Below are positions 45,301 through 56,044 of a stretch of DNA of 64,000 nucleotides, piece by piece (positions within the stretch are counted from its first letter, which is position 1; every line of letters begins with the position of its first letter). The stretch lies in contig OY829668.1 in NCBI GenBank assembly GCA_963691815.1, positions 949,531 to 1,013,530 of the forward strand, in the 5' to 3' direction. This DNA comes from Echiichthys vipera (taxonomy: Eukaryota; Chordata; Actinopteri; Perciformes; Trachinidae). A model generated the notes under the pieces. It did no database searches. It was not told where the DNA came from and was given only the letters and a program-made list of their open reading frames with translations. The translations under genes were made by a program, and so were the position numbers.

Positions 45301-47907
45301 CCGGTCCTGGAGGTCATCGCTGTGACGGGTATCACCGCCGTGCTGGCGTTCCCCAACCCGTACACGCGCCGCAGCACCAGCGAGCTCATCTCCGAGCTCT
45401 TCAACGACTGCGGCGCCCTGGAGTCGTCGCAGCTGTGCGATTACATCAACAACCCCAACATGAGTCGCCCCGTGGACGACATCCCCGACCGGCCGGCGGG
45501 GCCCGGGGTCTACAACGCCCTGTGGCAGCTCGCCCTCGCCCTCGTCTTCAAGATCGTCATCACCATCTTCACTTTCGGCATGAAGGTCAGTGCGAGGAGG
45601 CGTGCGGCGTCGCTTCTGATTTTCCCCCAAACCTCTCTTGATGATTCTGTTTCCTGTCCAGATCCCGTCCGGTCTCTTCATCCCCAGCATGGCGGTCGGA
45701 GCCATCGCCGGACGGATTGTCGGGATCGCCGTGGAGCAGATGGCGTACCACCACCACGACTGGATCATCTTCAAGAACTGGTGCCGGCCCGGCGCGGACT
45801 GCGTCACACCGGGGCTGTACGCCATGGTGGGAGCCGCCGCCTGTCTGGGTGAGCGGCGCTCGCCACACACGCGTCCTGGCTGCTCCTGCAGGAAGTGGCG
45901 GTTTGTCTTTGTGGTTGTTAATCAAACCCGTTGTGTTTGCGTCCATTCAGGCGGCGTGACCAGGATGACCGTCTCCCTGGTGGTCATCATGTTCGAGCTC
46001 ACCGGCGGTTTGGAGTACATCGTCCCCCTGATGGCCGCCGCCGTCACCAGCAAGTGGGTGGCGGACGCATTCGGGAAGGAGGGCATCTACGAGTCGCACA
46101 TCCAGCTCAACGGTTACCCCTACCTGGACGTCAGGGACGAGTTCACCCACCGCACGCTGGCCACCGACGTGATGCGGCCCCGCAGAAACGACCCCCCGCT
46201 CGCCGTCCTCACGCAGGACTCCACCACGGTGGAGGACGTGGAGGCGCTGATCAAAGACACCGACTATAACGGCTTCCCCGTGGTCGTTTCCAGAGAGTCC
46301 GAGAGGCTCATCGGCTTCGTGCAGCGCCGGGATCTCACCCTCGCCATCAGTAAGTCCTGACTGACACGTTTCGTTGTGCGAGCAGAAGGCGTGAAGGCGA
46401 TGACACAGACTCGTGTGTTTGCGTGTGTTTACAGAAAACGCCCGTCAGAAGCAGGACGGCGTGGTGAGCAGCTCGGTGGTCTACTTCACCGAGGACGCGC
46501 CGCAGCTGCCGGCGAGCAACCCGCAGCCGCTGAAGCTGCGCCGCGTCCTGAACCTCAGCCCCTTCACCGTCACCGACCACACGCCCATGGAGACCGTGGT
46601 CGACATCTTCCGCAAGCTGGGCCTCCGCCAGTGTCTCGTCACCAGGAGCGGGTAAAACGGCGCCCACGCACATTCAACGGTTTATTCAAACGTGTCAAAA
46701 TGTTTAAAAGACGTGGATTTACATTTTAAAATTAAATATTTAAATTAATGTATAAATTAAATTAAAATTAAAAAAAATTAATTATTATATAAAAAATACA
46801 GAAATAATTAAATAAATAAAAATAAAATAAATGCAAAAATAATTACATAAAAATTAAAAAACAAATAAATACAGGAATAAATATGTTTGTGTAGAATTAA
46901 AAATACTTATTTATTTAATTATTCTTGTATTTATTTATACAATAATTATTTAAATTAGTTTACAAATAAAAACAGAAATAATTACATAAAAATGGAAATT
47001 ACTATATAAATTAATAAAGGACTAATTAAATAAATATTTAAATAAATTGATATATAAATACAGGAATCATTAAATATTAAAATTAGGCTACAAGTCAATA
47101 CATAAATAAATAAATATGGAAATTAATTCTTAAGTAAATACAGTAATAATTAAATAAATATTTAAATTAGAGTATGACTAAAAACATGAATAATTAAATA
47201 TGGAAATAAATAAATAAATATAGGAATGAATGATTGTTTAATTAAATACAGAATGAAACAAAGCATTTATTTATTTATGACCTGTTTAAATATCAACGTT
47301 TATTAGTTATTTTATTTATTAATTAAATACAAAAATAAATCAAATAAATGTTTATATTATTATTATTATTATATAATTATATATTTATTTATGACCTGTT
47401 TAAATATCAACGTTTATTAGTTATTTTATTTATTAATTAAATACAAAAATAAATCAAATAAATGTTTATATTATTATTATTATTATATAATTATATATTT
47501 ATTTATGACCTGTTTAAATATCAACGTTTATTAGTTATTTTATTTATTAATTAAATACAAAAATAAATCAAATAAATGTTATATATTATTATTATTATAT
47601 TATTATATATTTATTTATGACCTGTTTAAATATCAACGTTTATTAGTTATTTTATTTATTAATTAAATACAGAAATAAATCAAATAAATGTTTATATTAT
47701 TATTATTATTATATAATTATTTGTTCCCATATTTATTTATTTATGTCCTGTTTAAATATAAACTTTTATTAATTAAATCATTAATTTCCATATTTACTTG
47801 GTCTGCGTCTCCTCAGGCGTCTCCTGGGCATCATCACCAAGAAGGACGTCCTGCGGCACATGGCTCAGATGATGAACCAGGATCCCGAGTCCATCATGTT
47901 CAACTAG
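39370..47907 (+). CDS. clcn4: CLC-type 2Cl-/H+ exchanger ClC-4 (12 coding exons)
   Basis: Coding exons: 39370-39385, 40920-41074, 41153-41252, 41828-42015, 42098-42220, 42672-42878, 44135-44215, 45040-45585, 45662-45848, 45951-46349, 46435-46651 and 47817-47907. Joined with GT-AG introns they give 769 residues; vertebrate ClC-4 has about 760. Strong matches include [20 protein letters not shown] near the start and the C-terminal NQDPESIMFN, which favours ClC-4 over ClC-5 or ClC-3. The chloride motif GSGIP is at 189-193, the gating glutamate E233 in GKEGPLVH, and the proton glutamate E290 in FSLEE. Two CBS domains fill about 605-767. The family exchanges two chlorides for a proton in endosomal and ER membranes. 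Exon 1 (MEAGE plus one base) joins in frame to exon 2. If translation began only in exon 2 (ATG 40949) the protein would have 754 residues. Confidence 0.95.
39936..40860. repeat. About 60-bp AT-rich tandem repeat in clcn4 intron 1
   Basis: Roughly 14 imperfect copies of a unit containing TTCAGTGTCAGTCAATTTTT and TTTAAATAAATAAA. It ends about 60 bases before the acceptor of exon 2. Shorter relatives occur in the AT-rich part of each duplication unit (for example 24930-25160). Confidence 0.88.
42917..44127. repeat. C/T-rich minisatellite filling clcn4 intron 6
   Basis: Units of ACCCCTCACCTC(C/T)(G/T)ACC type, built from CCTCACCTC, CTGACCCCT and CTACCCCTGACC blocks. The array starts about 40 bases after the donor at 42879 and runs into the acceptor of exon 7 (CTGACCCCTCAG at 44123-44134). 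The array unit and the acceptor share the same sequence, and the polypyrimidine tract is effectively the repeat. Confidence 0.92.
44275..44955. repeat. 21-bp minisatellite with CACGTG in clcn4 intron 7
   Basis: About 32 copies of a 21-bp unit, ACACGTGTAAATATAATAA plus two bases, with few variants. Every unit carries the palindrome ACACGTGT (an E-box core). The array fills most of intron 7 (44216-45039). The long open frames on both strands are artefacts. Confidence 0.95.
46660..47800. repeat. AT-rich intron 11 of clcn4 with about 120-bp tandem repeats
   Basis: Long A/T-rich sequence. Between about 47270 and 47750 a unit of about 120 bp with GACCTGTTTAAATATCAACG is repeated four times. Nothing coding is seen. 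Confidence 0.85.
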
Positions 47908-48279
47908 CTCCACGCCACAACGCCACGCCACCATGCCACGCCCCCGCGGCTCCACGCCACCATGCCACGCCCCCGCGGCTCCACGCCACGCCCCCGCGGC
48001 TCCACGCTACTGTAACCTGTGTAACCTCCCACCTCCTGAGGCAAGTCCCGCCCGTCGTGACCACGCAGCTCCACGTGTTTTCAGTGTGAACGCTCTTTCT
48101 CCTCGACATTTCACACCCTCCGAACATCCGTCGCTGACGCTGTCGGCAGGAACTCAGCGTTTAGATCCAACGCCTAGAGCGCCGCGGCGAGGGGAGACGC
48201 TGGCGCTGCAGTGACATCACACTGACGGACGTCAAGTCTCACTCCAGAAAAGGTGCGTTTGAAAGGAAAACAGTATCAA

Positions 48280-48285
48280 AATAAA
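48280..48285 (+). terminator. clcn4: Candidate polyadenylation signal of clcn4
   Basis: AATAAA about 375 bases after the stop codon at 47905-47907. The intervening 47908-48279 includes a short CCACGCCCCCGCGGCT repeat and no other feature. Further AATAAA copies follow in the AT-rich region, so the main site is uncertain. Confidence 0.4.
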
Positions 48286-48704
48286 GGCATTTTTCAGGGA
48301 AAAGAGACAAAATATTACAAAATAAAATCTTAATTTATTTAAAATAAAGTCACAAGATTTAAGGAAAACATGTTTTAATGTTACAGAATAAAATATTCAT
48401 TTAATTATAATAAAATAACAATATTTCAAAGAAAAAAAAGACAAAATATTACAAAATAAAGTCTTAATCTTATCAAAATAAAGTCAAGGAAATAAAAAGC
48501 TGAAATATTACAAAATAAAATCCAATTTAATTGAAATAAAGTCTCAAAAATTAGAGAAAAAAAGACAAAATTTTATTCTGTAATATTTTAATTTAACTAA
48601 AATAAAATCACAATCAGAAAATAAAAATGTATAATATTAAAAAATAAAGTTACATTATTTAAAGGAAACAAGTTTTAATATTACAAGAATAAAATATTAA
48701 GTTT

Positions 48705-49205
48705 AGGGCGCCCTCACACTGTGCCTCCGTCACAGGTTAGAGCGCCCTCCCACTGTTCCTCCGTCACAGGTTAGAGCGCCCTCCCACTGTGCCTCCGTCA
48801 CAGGTTAGAGCGCCCTCCCACTGTGCCTCCGTCACAGGTTAGAGCGCCCTCCCACTGTGCGTGCGTCACAGGTTAGAGCGCCCTCCCACTGTGCCTCCGT
48901 CACAGGTTAGAGCGCCCTCCCACTGTGCCTCCGTCACAGGTTAGAGCGCCCTCCCACTGTGCCTCCGTCACAGCTTAGAGCGCCCTCCCACTGTGCCTCC
49001 ATCACAGGTTAGAGCGCCCTCCCACTGTGCCTCCGTCACAGGTTAGAGCGCCCTCCCACTGTGCCTCAGTCACAGGTTAGAGCGCCCTCCCACTGTGCCT
49101 CAGTCACAGGTTAGAGCGCCCTCCCACTGTGCCTCCGTCACAGGTTAGAGCGCCCTCCCACTGTGCCTCCGTCACAGGTTAGAGCGCCCTCCCACTGTGC
49201 CTCCG
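48705..49205. repeat. 34-bp tandem array of the transposon terminal repeat
   Basis: About 15 copies of a 34-bp unit, GCGCCCTCCCACTGTGCCTC plus CGTCACAGGTTAGA. It corresponds to the first bases of the Harbinger-like inverted repeat plus the TTA target. Confidence 0.92.
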
Positions 49206-49258
49206 TCCCGTGCCCCGTGCTTTAGGGTCCTTGTCCCCCCCTCCAGGCCCGTTTGTAC

Positions 49259-49489
49259 TCACACTACCTGGGCCTCGGAGAATGCTTCTTGCTGCCTATA
49301 CGTCATCACGCCGTAACACGTCACACGCATTGATGACGTCATGGCGATGCGTGGCTTTGTTTCCAGATCTTTCCGTAGACCTCGGAGTTTTTGTGCGTCT
49401 TGTCGACTGTTTTTGAATCTTTTCATCGACCAAATCTGCAGTAAACACTCCACCTCCGCATCACACCAACGTGAACCTTTCACCGCCAT
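49259..49489 (-). pseudogene. Myb/SANT-like frame, second copy
   Basis: A 76-codon frame essentially the same as that at 15050-15280 (MAVKGSRWCDAEVECLLQIW at its start). No transposase frame accompanies it. It is interpreted as a remnant of the Harbinger-like accessory DNA-binding protein. Confidence 0.55.
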
Positions 49490-49779
49490 TGTTTCAAATG
49501 TCCGCGCATGGTCCCTCCTTCTTTTTTCTACGTCCCAACAGGCGCACAGGAAATGACCTCAGAACCGCCGTAGGCCTCGTGCTCGTACACGTGCGCACGC
49601 TCGTGCTCGTACATGTGCAAACGGCTCCGCTAAAGCCCACCTCTTTCGTCCACGGCCCGCTGTCCGCAGTTGTGCGTGGAGCGGTTGCACTCACACGCTT
49701 AAAGGTTCTAGGCTTTAGCTGAAAAACCGGTTTTGCCCCCGGCCAGAAGTGACAGTGTGAGTGCGCCCTGAATTCAAAT

Positions 49780-52400
49780 AAAATCACAATATTTAAAAAA
49801 AAAGTTCTAATATTACAAATAAAATCTAATTTAATTGAAATAAAGTCTCAAAAATGAGAAAAAAAGACAAAATATTACAAAATAAAATCTAATTTAATTG
49901 AAATAAAGTCTCAAAAATGAGAAAAAAAGACAAAATATTACAAAATAAAATCTAATTTAATTGAAATAAAGTCTCAAAAATGAGAAAAAAAGACAAAATA
50001 TTACAGAATAAATTTGTAATTGAATTGAAATAAAGTCATAATAATCAGAGACAAACTGAATTCCTGTCAAACGGTTTCAAACGCACCTTTGAGTGAAATC
50101 CTCGTCTTTATAAAGTTTTATTTCTAGTTTAAAGTTTTTATAATTTTAATTATACTTGAGTTTGTTTATTGTGATCAAACAAAGGGACCCGCTGTGACAC
50201 GTCGCTGCACTTTGTTCTGTTTTTGTTTATTTTTATTATATTTAACGTTAAAAACACAAACGCACGTTTATTCAAATGTGTTTTTGTATTAAAACGTGTC
50301 AAAAATGTCAAAAATGTTAAAGATTTACAGTGAATTTACTCCTTTATGATCTTTTTGTGTCTGTGGGGAAAGAATTCAGTCGTTCATCCGTAAATCATTA
50401 AATAAATATGGAAATTAATGCTTCAATAAATACAGACATAATTAAATAAATATTTAAATAAATAAATAAATAAATACAGGAATAATTAAATACAAATGGA
50501 AATTAATGCTTAAATATATACAGAAATAAATGAATATGTGTATAATTAAAATAAGTAGTTATTGTAAAAATAAATAAATACAGAAATAATTAAATAAATA
50601 TTTAAATTATTTTCTAAATAAAAACAGAATTAATTAAATATGGAAATAAATAAATAAAGGAATGAATAATTGTTCAATTAAATACAGAATGAAACAAAGC
50701 ATTTATTTATTTTTTATGACCTGTTTAAATATAAACGTTTATTTACTCATTTATTCATTAATTAAATACAGAAATAAATCAAATAAATGTTTATATAAAG
50801 TTGATTAATTAATTATTATGACCTGTTTAAATACTTTTATTAAAGTAATGCATTAACTTCCATATTTATGATTTTATTTATAATTAAATGAGGAGTAAGT
50901 GACTAAAATAAATATTTATATGAAGTTGAATATGATTTGTTTATTTATTATTTTTATTTATCTATTTAACACAGAAGTAAATAAAATAAATGTTTTTATA
51001 TAAACCTTAATTAATTATTCCCATATTTATTTTGTCCTGTTTAATTATCAACTGTTGTTAATTAATGCATTCATTTCCATATTTACTCATTTATTTATTA
51101 ATTAAATACAGAATAAAATAAATAAATAAAATAAACATAATTATGAAGCTGATTATTATTTATTATTTTATTTACTTATTAAATACGGAATTAATTAAAT
51201 AAATAAACACCTATATAAATTTAATTTAGTTATTTATTTAATTATTAATTAAATACAGAAATAAATATAATAAATAAACACATACATTTTATTTAGTTAT
51301 TTATTTAATTATTAATTAAATACAGAATAAAATTAGTAAATAAAATAAACATTTATATGAAGCAGATTATTCTTTTTTATTTATTGTTTTATTTATTTAT
51401 TAAATAAGTAAATAAAATAAACATTATTATGAAGCTGATTATTATTTATTATTTTATTTATTTATTAAATAAGTAAATAAAATAAACATTATTATGAAGC
51501 TGATTATTATTTATTGCTTTTTGTCGCCGTGTCGTTTTTCCACTGATGTTTTTGTCTTTGTGTCGTTTCATCGTGACGTCACTTTGAACATAACAACAAT
51601 AATAATTTAACAATATAATAACAACAATAATAATATAACAACAATAATAATAATATAACAATAACAATAATAATAAAGTGTTTAAACAGGTGAAAACAAT
51701 GAACGATCATCGGTTTTGTTTTTAAAAACCAGGAGAATGTATTTATGTGTTTATGTATTAATGTATTAATATGTTTATGTGTTTATGTATTTTTATGTGT
51801 TTAAACACACTAATGTTTATCGTTTACTCTAAGTTAGTGTGAGAGTGACGGTGACGCTGAGCCCTGGTGTTTATTTAATTATGTTTTATTATTTATCAAA
51901 ACTGATTTTTGCACTTTTTTCTCTTTCATTTTTAAACAAAGTGAAAAATAAATAAATAAATATGTTTGTTTCTGTTTTTAATGTGATTTATTGTGATTTC
52001 ATGAACCTGAAAATAAAATAAATACATTAAAAATATATTTCTGTTTTTATTTTTATTATTATTCACCTTTGTATCAATTCCTCTGTTTTATTATAATTAA
52101 TTTTCCCGCTGATTAATTATTAAATTAATTGATTTATTATTTAATTATAAACCTCATGACGTCTTTTTCTGTTTTTCCCTTTTATTTATTTTTCACATTT
52201 ATTTTTTATTTAGTGTTTTAATTTTTTTGAATATTATATTTACTTAAATGTATTTATTGTATCATGTTGTCGTCACGTTTGATGGTTTATTTATATTCTT
52301 TTATTTAAACTTATATTTAAAATTAAAACAAACAGAAAATATTTATTTATTTATTTTCTCGCTTCAACTTTTCAGATCCAATAATTTCAAACACAAGAGA
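49780..52400. other. AT-rich intergenic sequence, no gene seen
   Basis: Low-complexity AT-rich sequence with many TATTTA and AATAAA-type words and short local repeats, for example four copies of a unit with AATAAAGTCTCAAAAATGAG at 49820-50000. No exon or RNA gene was recognised. Confidence 0.8.
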
Positions 52401-52419
52401 CAAAAATGTGGAGCCTTCG

Positions 52420-52995
52420 TCTCCTCCTCCTCCTCCTCTTCCTCCTCCTCCTCCTCCTCCTCCTCCTCCTCCTCCTCCTCCTCCTCCTCCTCCTCCTCCT
52501 CCTCCTCTCCCTCCTCCTCCTCCTCTTTCTCCTCCTCCTCCTCTTCCTCTCCCTCCTCCTCTTCCTCCTCTTCCGCTCCCTCCTCCTCTTCCTCCTCCTC
52601 CTCCTCCTCTTCGTCTTCCTCCTCCTCCTCCTCTTCCTCTTCCTCTATTCCTCCTCCTCCTCTTTCTCCTCTCCTCCTCCTCCTCTTCCTCCTCCTCCTC
52701 CTCCTCCTCCTCCTCTTCCTCCTCCTCCTCTCCCTCCTCCTCCTCCTCTTCCTCTCCCTCCTCCTCCTCCTCTTCCTCCTCTTCTTCCTCCTCTTCCTCC
52801 TCGTCCTCCTCCTCTTCCTCCTCCTCCTCCTCCTCTTCCTCCTCCTCCTCCTCTTCTTCCTCCTCTATCTCCTCCTCCTCCTCCTCCTCTTCCTTCTCTC
52901 CCTCCTCCTCCTCCTCCTCCTCTTCCTCCTCCTCCTCCTCTTCTTCCTCCTCTATCTCCTCCTCCTCCTCCTCCTCTTCCTCCTCTCCCTCCTCC

Positions 52996-53030
<35 letters not shown>

Positions 53031-53280
53031 CTTCTCTCCCTCTTCCTCCTCCTCCTCCTCCTCTCCCTCCTCCTCCTCCTCCTCCTCCTCCTCCTCCTCC
53101 TCTCCTCCTCCTCCTCCTCTTCCTGCTCCTCCTCTCCCTCCTCCTCCTCCTCCTCCTCCTCCTCCTCTCCCTCCTCCTCCTCCTCCTCCTCTTCCTCCTC
53201 CTCCTCCTCCTCCTCTCCTCTTCCTCCTCCTCCTCCTCCTCTCCCTCCTCCTCCTCCTCCTCTTCCTCCTCCTCCTCCTC
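52420..53280. repeat. 860-bp (CTC)n/(CTT)n polypyrimidine tract
   Basis: Almost pure C/T on the plus strand, hence G/A on the minus strand: mostly (CCT)n with interspersed CTT. It starts directly after the stop codon of the PDE9A-like gene (minus strand, 53282-53284), so it would be the first part of that gene's 3' untranslated region. The long Ser/Pro/Leu or Glu/Gly open frames are artefacts. Confidence 0.95.
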
Positions 53281-53281
53281 T

Positions 53282-53412
53282 TCACACTTTGCTCGTCCCC
53301 TTCTCCTCTTTCCCGGCTCTCTCCAGATCAGAATAATACTCGAGCGCCCGTCGCACCGGCTCCACAATATGTTTCTGCAACACAGAAATACAGAACTTAA
53401 TCATTTCATATG

Positions 53413-53454
<42 letters not shown>

Positions 53455-53697
53455 TCATCATCATCAGAAGTTCACCTCCAGACAGGGGAAGAGCTTGGTG
53501 AGTTCGGCGAACAGCGGCAGGAGAACGAAGCGGATGAAGTTTGTCTGAGACGAAGGTTTGGAAACTTTGTCCCGATCCATGAAAGGAGTCACAGGGAGGC
53601 CTTTGAGCTTCTCTGTGTCACTCTAAACAACAACAACAACAACAACAACAACATCATCATCATCACAGGGAGGCCTTTGAGTTTCTCTGTGTCGCTC

Positions 53698-53736
<39 letters not shown>

Positions 53737-53851
53737 TCACAGGGAGGCCTTTGAGCTTCTTTGTGTCACTCTAAACAACAACAACAACAACAACAACAAC
53801 ATCATCATCATCATCATCACAGGGAGGCCTTTGAGCTTCTCTGTGTCGCTC

Positions 53852-53887
<36 letters not shown>

Positions 53888-53934
53888 TCATCATCATCAT
53901 CACAGGGAGGCCTTTGAGCTTCTCTGTGTCGCTC

Positions 53935-53970
<36 letters not shown>

Positions 53971-54017
53971 TCATCATCATCATCACAGGGAGGCCTTTGA
54001 GCTTCTCTGTGTCACTC

Positions 54018-54050
<33 letters not shown>

Positions 54051-54094
54051 TCATCATCATCACAGGGAGGCCTTTGAGCTTCTCTGTGTCACTC

Positions 54095-54127
<33 letters not shown>

Positions 54128-54168
54128 TCATCATCACAGGGAGGCCTTTGAGCTTCTCTGTGTCACTC

Positions 54169-54210
<42 letters not shown>

Positions 54211-54254
54211 TCATCATCATCACAGGGAGGCCTTTGAGCTTCTCTGTGTCGCTC

Positions 54255-54296
<42 letters not shown>

Positions 54297-54550
54297 TCAT
54301 CATCACAGGGAGGCCTTTGAGCTTCTCTGTGTCGCTCTGCACAACAACAACAACAACAACAACAACAACATCATCATCACAGGGAGGCCTTTGAGCTTCT
54401 CTGTGTCGCTCTGCACAACAACAACAACAACAACATCATCATCATCACAGGGAGGCCTTTGAGTTTCTCTGTGTCGCTCTAAACAACAACAACAACATCA
54501 TCAACAACAACATCATCACAGGGAGGCCTTTGAGCTTCTCTGTGTCGCTC

Positions 54551-54592
<42 letters not shown>

Positions 54593-54881
54593 TCATCATC
54601 ACAGGGAGGCCTTTGAGCTTCTCTGTGTCGCTCTGCACAACAACAACAACAACAACAACAACAACATCATCATCATCACAGGGAGGCCTTTGAGTTTCTC
54701 TATGTCGCTCTGCACAACAGCAACAACAACAACAACAACAACAACAACATCATCATCATCATCACAGGGAGGCCTTTGAGTTTCTCTGTGTCGCTCTGCA
54801 CAACAACAACAACAACAACAACAACATCATCATCATCACAGGGAGGCCTTTGAGTTTCTCTATGTCGCTCTGCACAACAGC

Positions 54882-54912
<31 letters not shown>

Positions 54913-54959
54913 TCATCATCATCACAGGGAGGCCTTTGAGTTTCTCTGTGTCGCTCTGC

Positions 54960-54998
<39 letters not shown>

Positions 54999-55045
54999 TC
55001 ATCATCATCATCACAGGGAGGCCTTTGAGTTTCTCTGTGTCGCTC

Positions 55046-55084
<39 letters not shown>

Positions 55085-55282
55085 TCACAGGGAGGCCTTT
55101 GAGCTTCTTTGTGTCACTCTAAACAACAACAACAACAACAACAACAACATCATCATCATCATCATCACAGGGAGGCCTTTGAGTTTCTCTGTGTCGCTCT
55201 AAACAACAACAACAACAACAACAACATCATCATCATCATCATCATCATCACAGGGAGGCCTTTGAGTTTCTCTGTGTCGCTC

Positions 55283-55315
<33 letters not shown>

Positions 55316-55421
55316 TCATCATCACAGGGAGGCCTTTGAGTTTCTCTGTGTCGCTCTAAACAACAACAACAACAACAACAACAACATCACAGGGAGGCCT
55401 TTGAGCTTCTTTGTGTCACTC

Positions 55422-55457
<36 letters not shown>

Positions 55458-55513
55458 TCATCATCATCATCATCATCACAGGGAGGCCTTTGAGCTTCTC
55501 TGTGTCGCTCTGC

Positions 55514-55552
<39 letters not shown>

Positions 55553-55761
55553 TCATCATCACAGGGAGGCCTTTGAGCTTCTCTGTGTCGCTCTGCACAA
55601 CAACAACAACAACAACAACAACAACTTCATCATCATCACAGGGAGGCCTTTGAGTTTCTCTGTGTCGCTCTGCACAACAACAACAACAACAACATCATCA
55701 ACAACAGCATCATCATCACAGGGAGGCCTTTGAGCTTCTCTGTGTCGCTCTGCACAACAGC

Positions 55762-55795
<34 letters not shown>

Positions 55796-55916
55796 TCATC
55801 ATCATCATCACAGGGAGGCCTTTGAGTTTCCCTGTGTCGCTCTAAACAACAACAACAACAACAACAACATCATCATCATCACAGGGAGGCCTTTGAGCTT
55901 CTCTGTGTCGCTCTGC

Positions 55917-55952
<36 letters not shown>

Positions 55953-56011
55953 TCATCAACAACAACATCATCATCACAGGGAGGCCTTTGAGCTTCTCTG
56001 TGTCGCTCTGC

Positions 56012-56044
<33 letters not shown>

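Larger units (their letters stand above)
48705..49770 (-). mobile_element. Harbinger-like element with an expanded terminal repeat
   Basis: The left end TTAGGGCGCCCTCACACTGT is the same terminal repeat as at 11685 and 14761. The right end, GTGTGAGTGCGCCC (to about 49770), is a degenerate inverse. Between them lie a tandem array of the terminal segment (48705-49205) and the internal region with the Myb-like frame. It is inserted between the convergent genes clcn4 and the PDE9A-like gene. Confidence 0.75.

Noticed and set aside
45001..45946. Minus-strand frames of 289 and 119 codons opposite clcn4 exons 8 and 9
   Set aside because: They are shadows of GC-rich coding exons; the plus-strand frame encodes conserved ClC-4 sequence.
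52248..53413. Ser-, Pro-, Leu-, Glu- or Gly-rich frames of 240-362 codons
   Set aside because: They come from the (CCT)n-type polypyrimidine tract and are open in nearly every frame.
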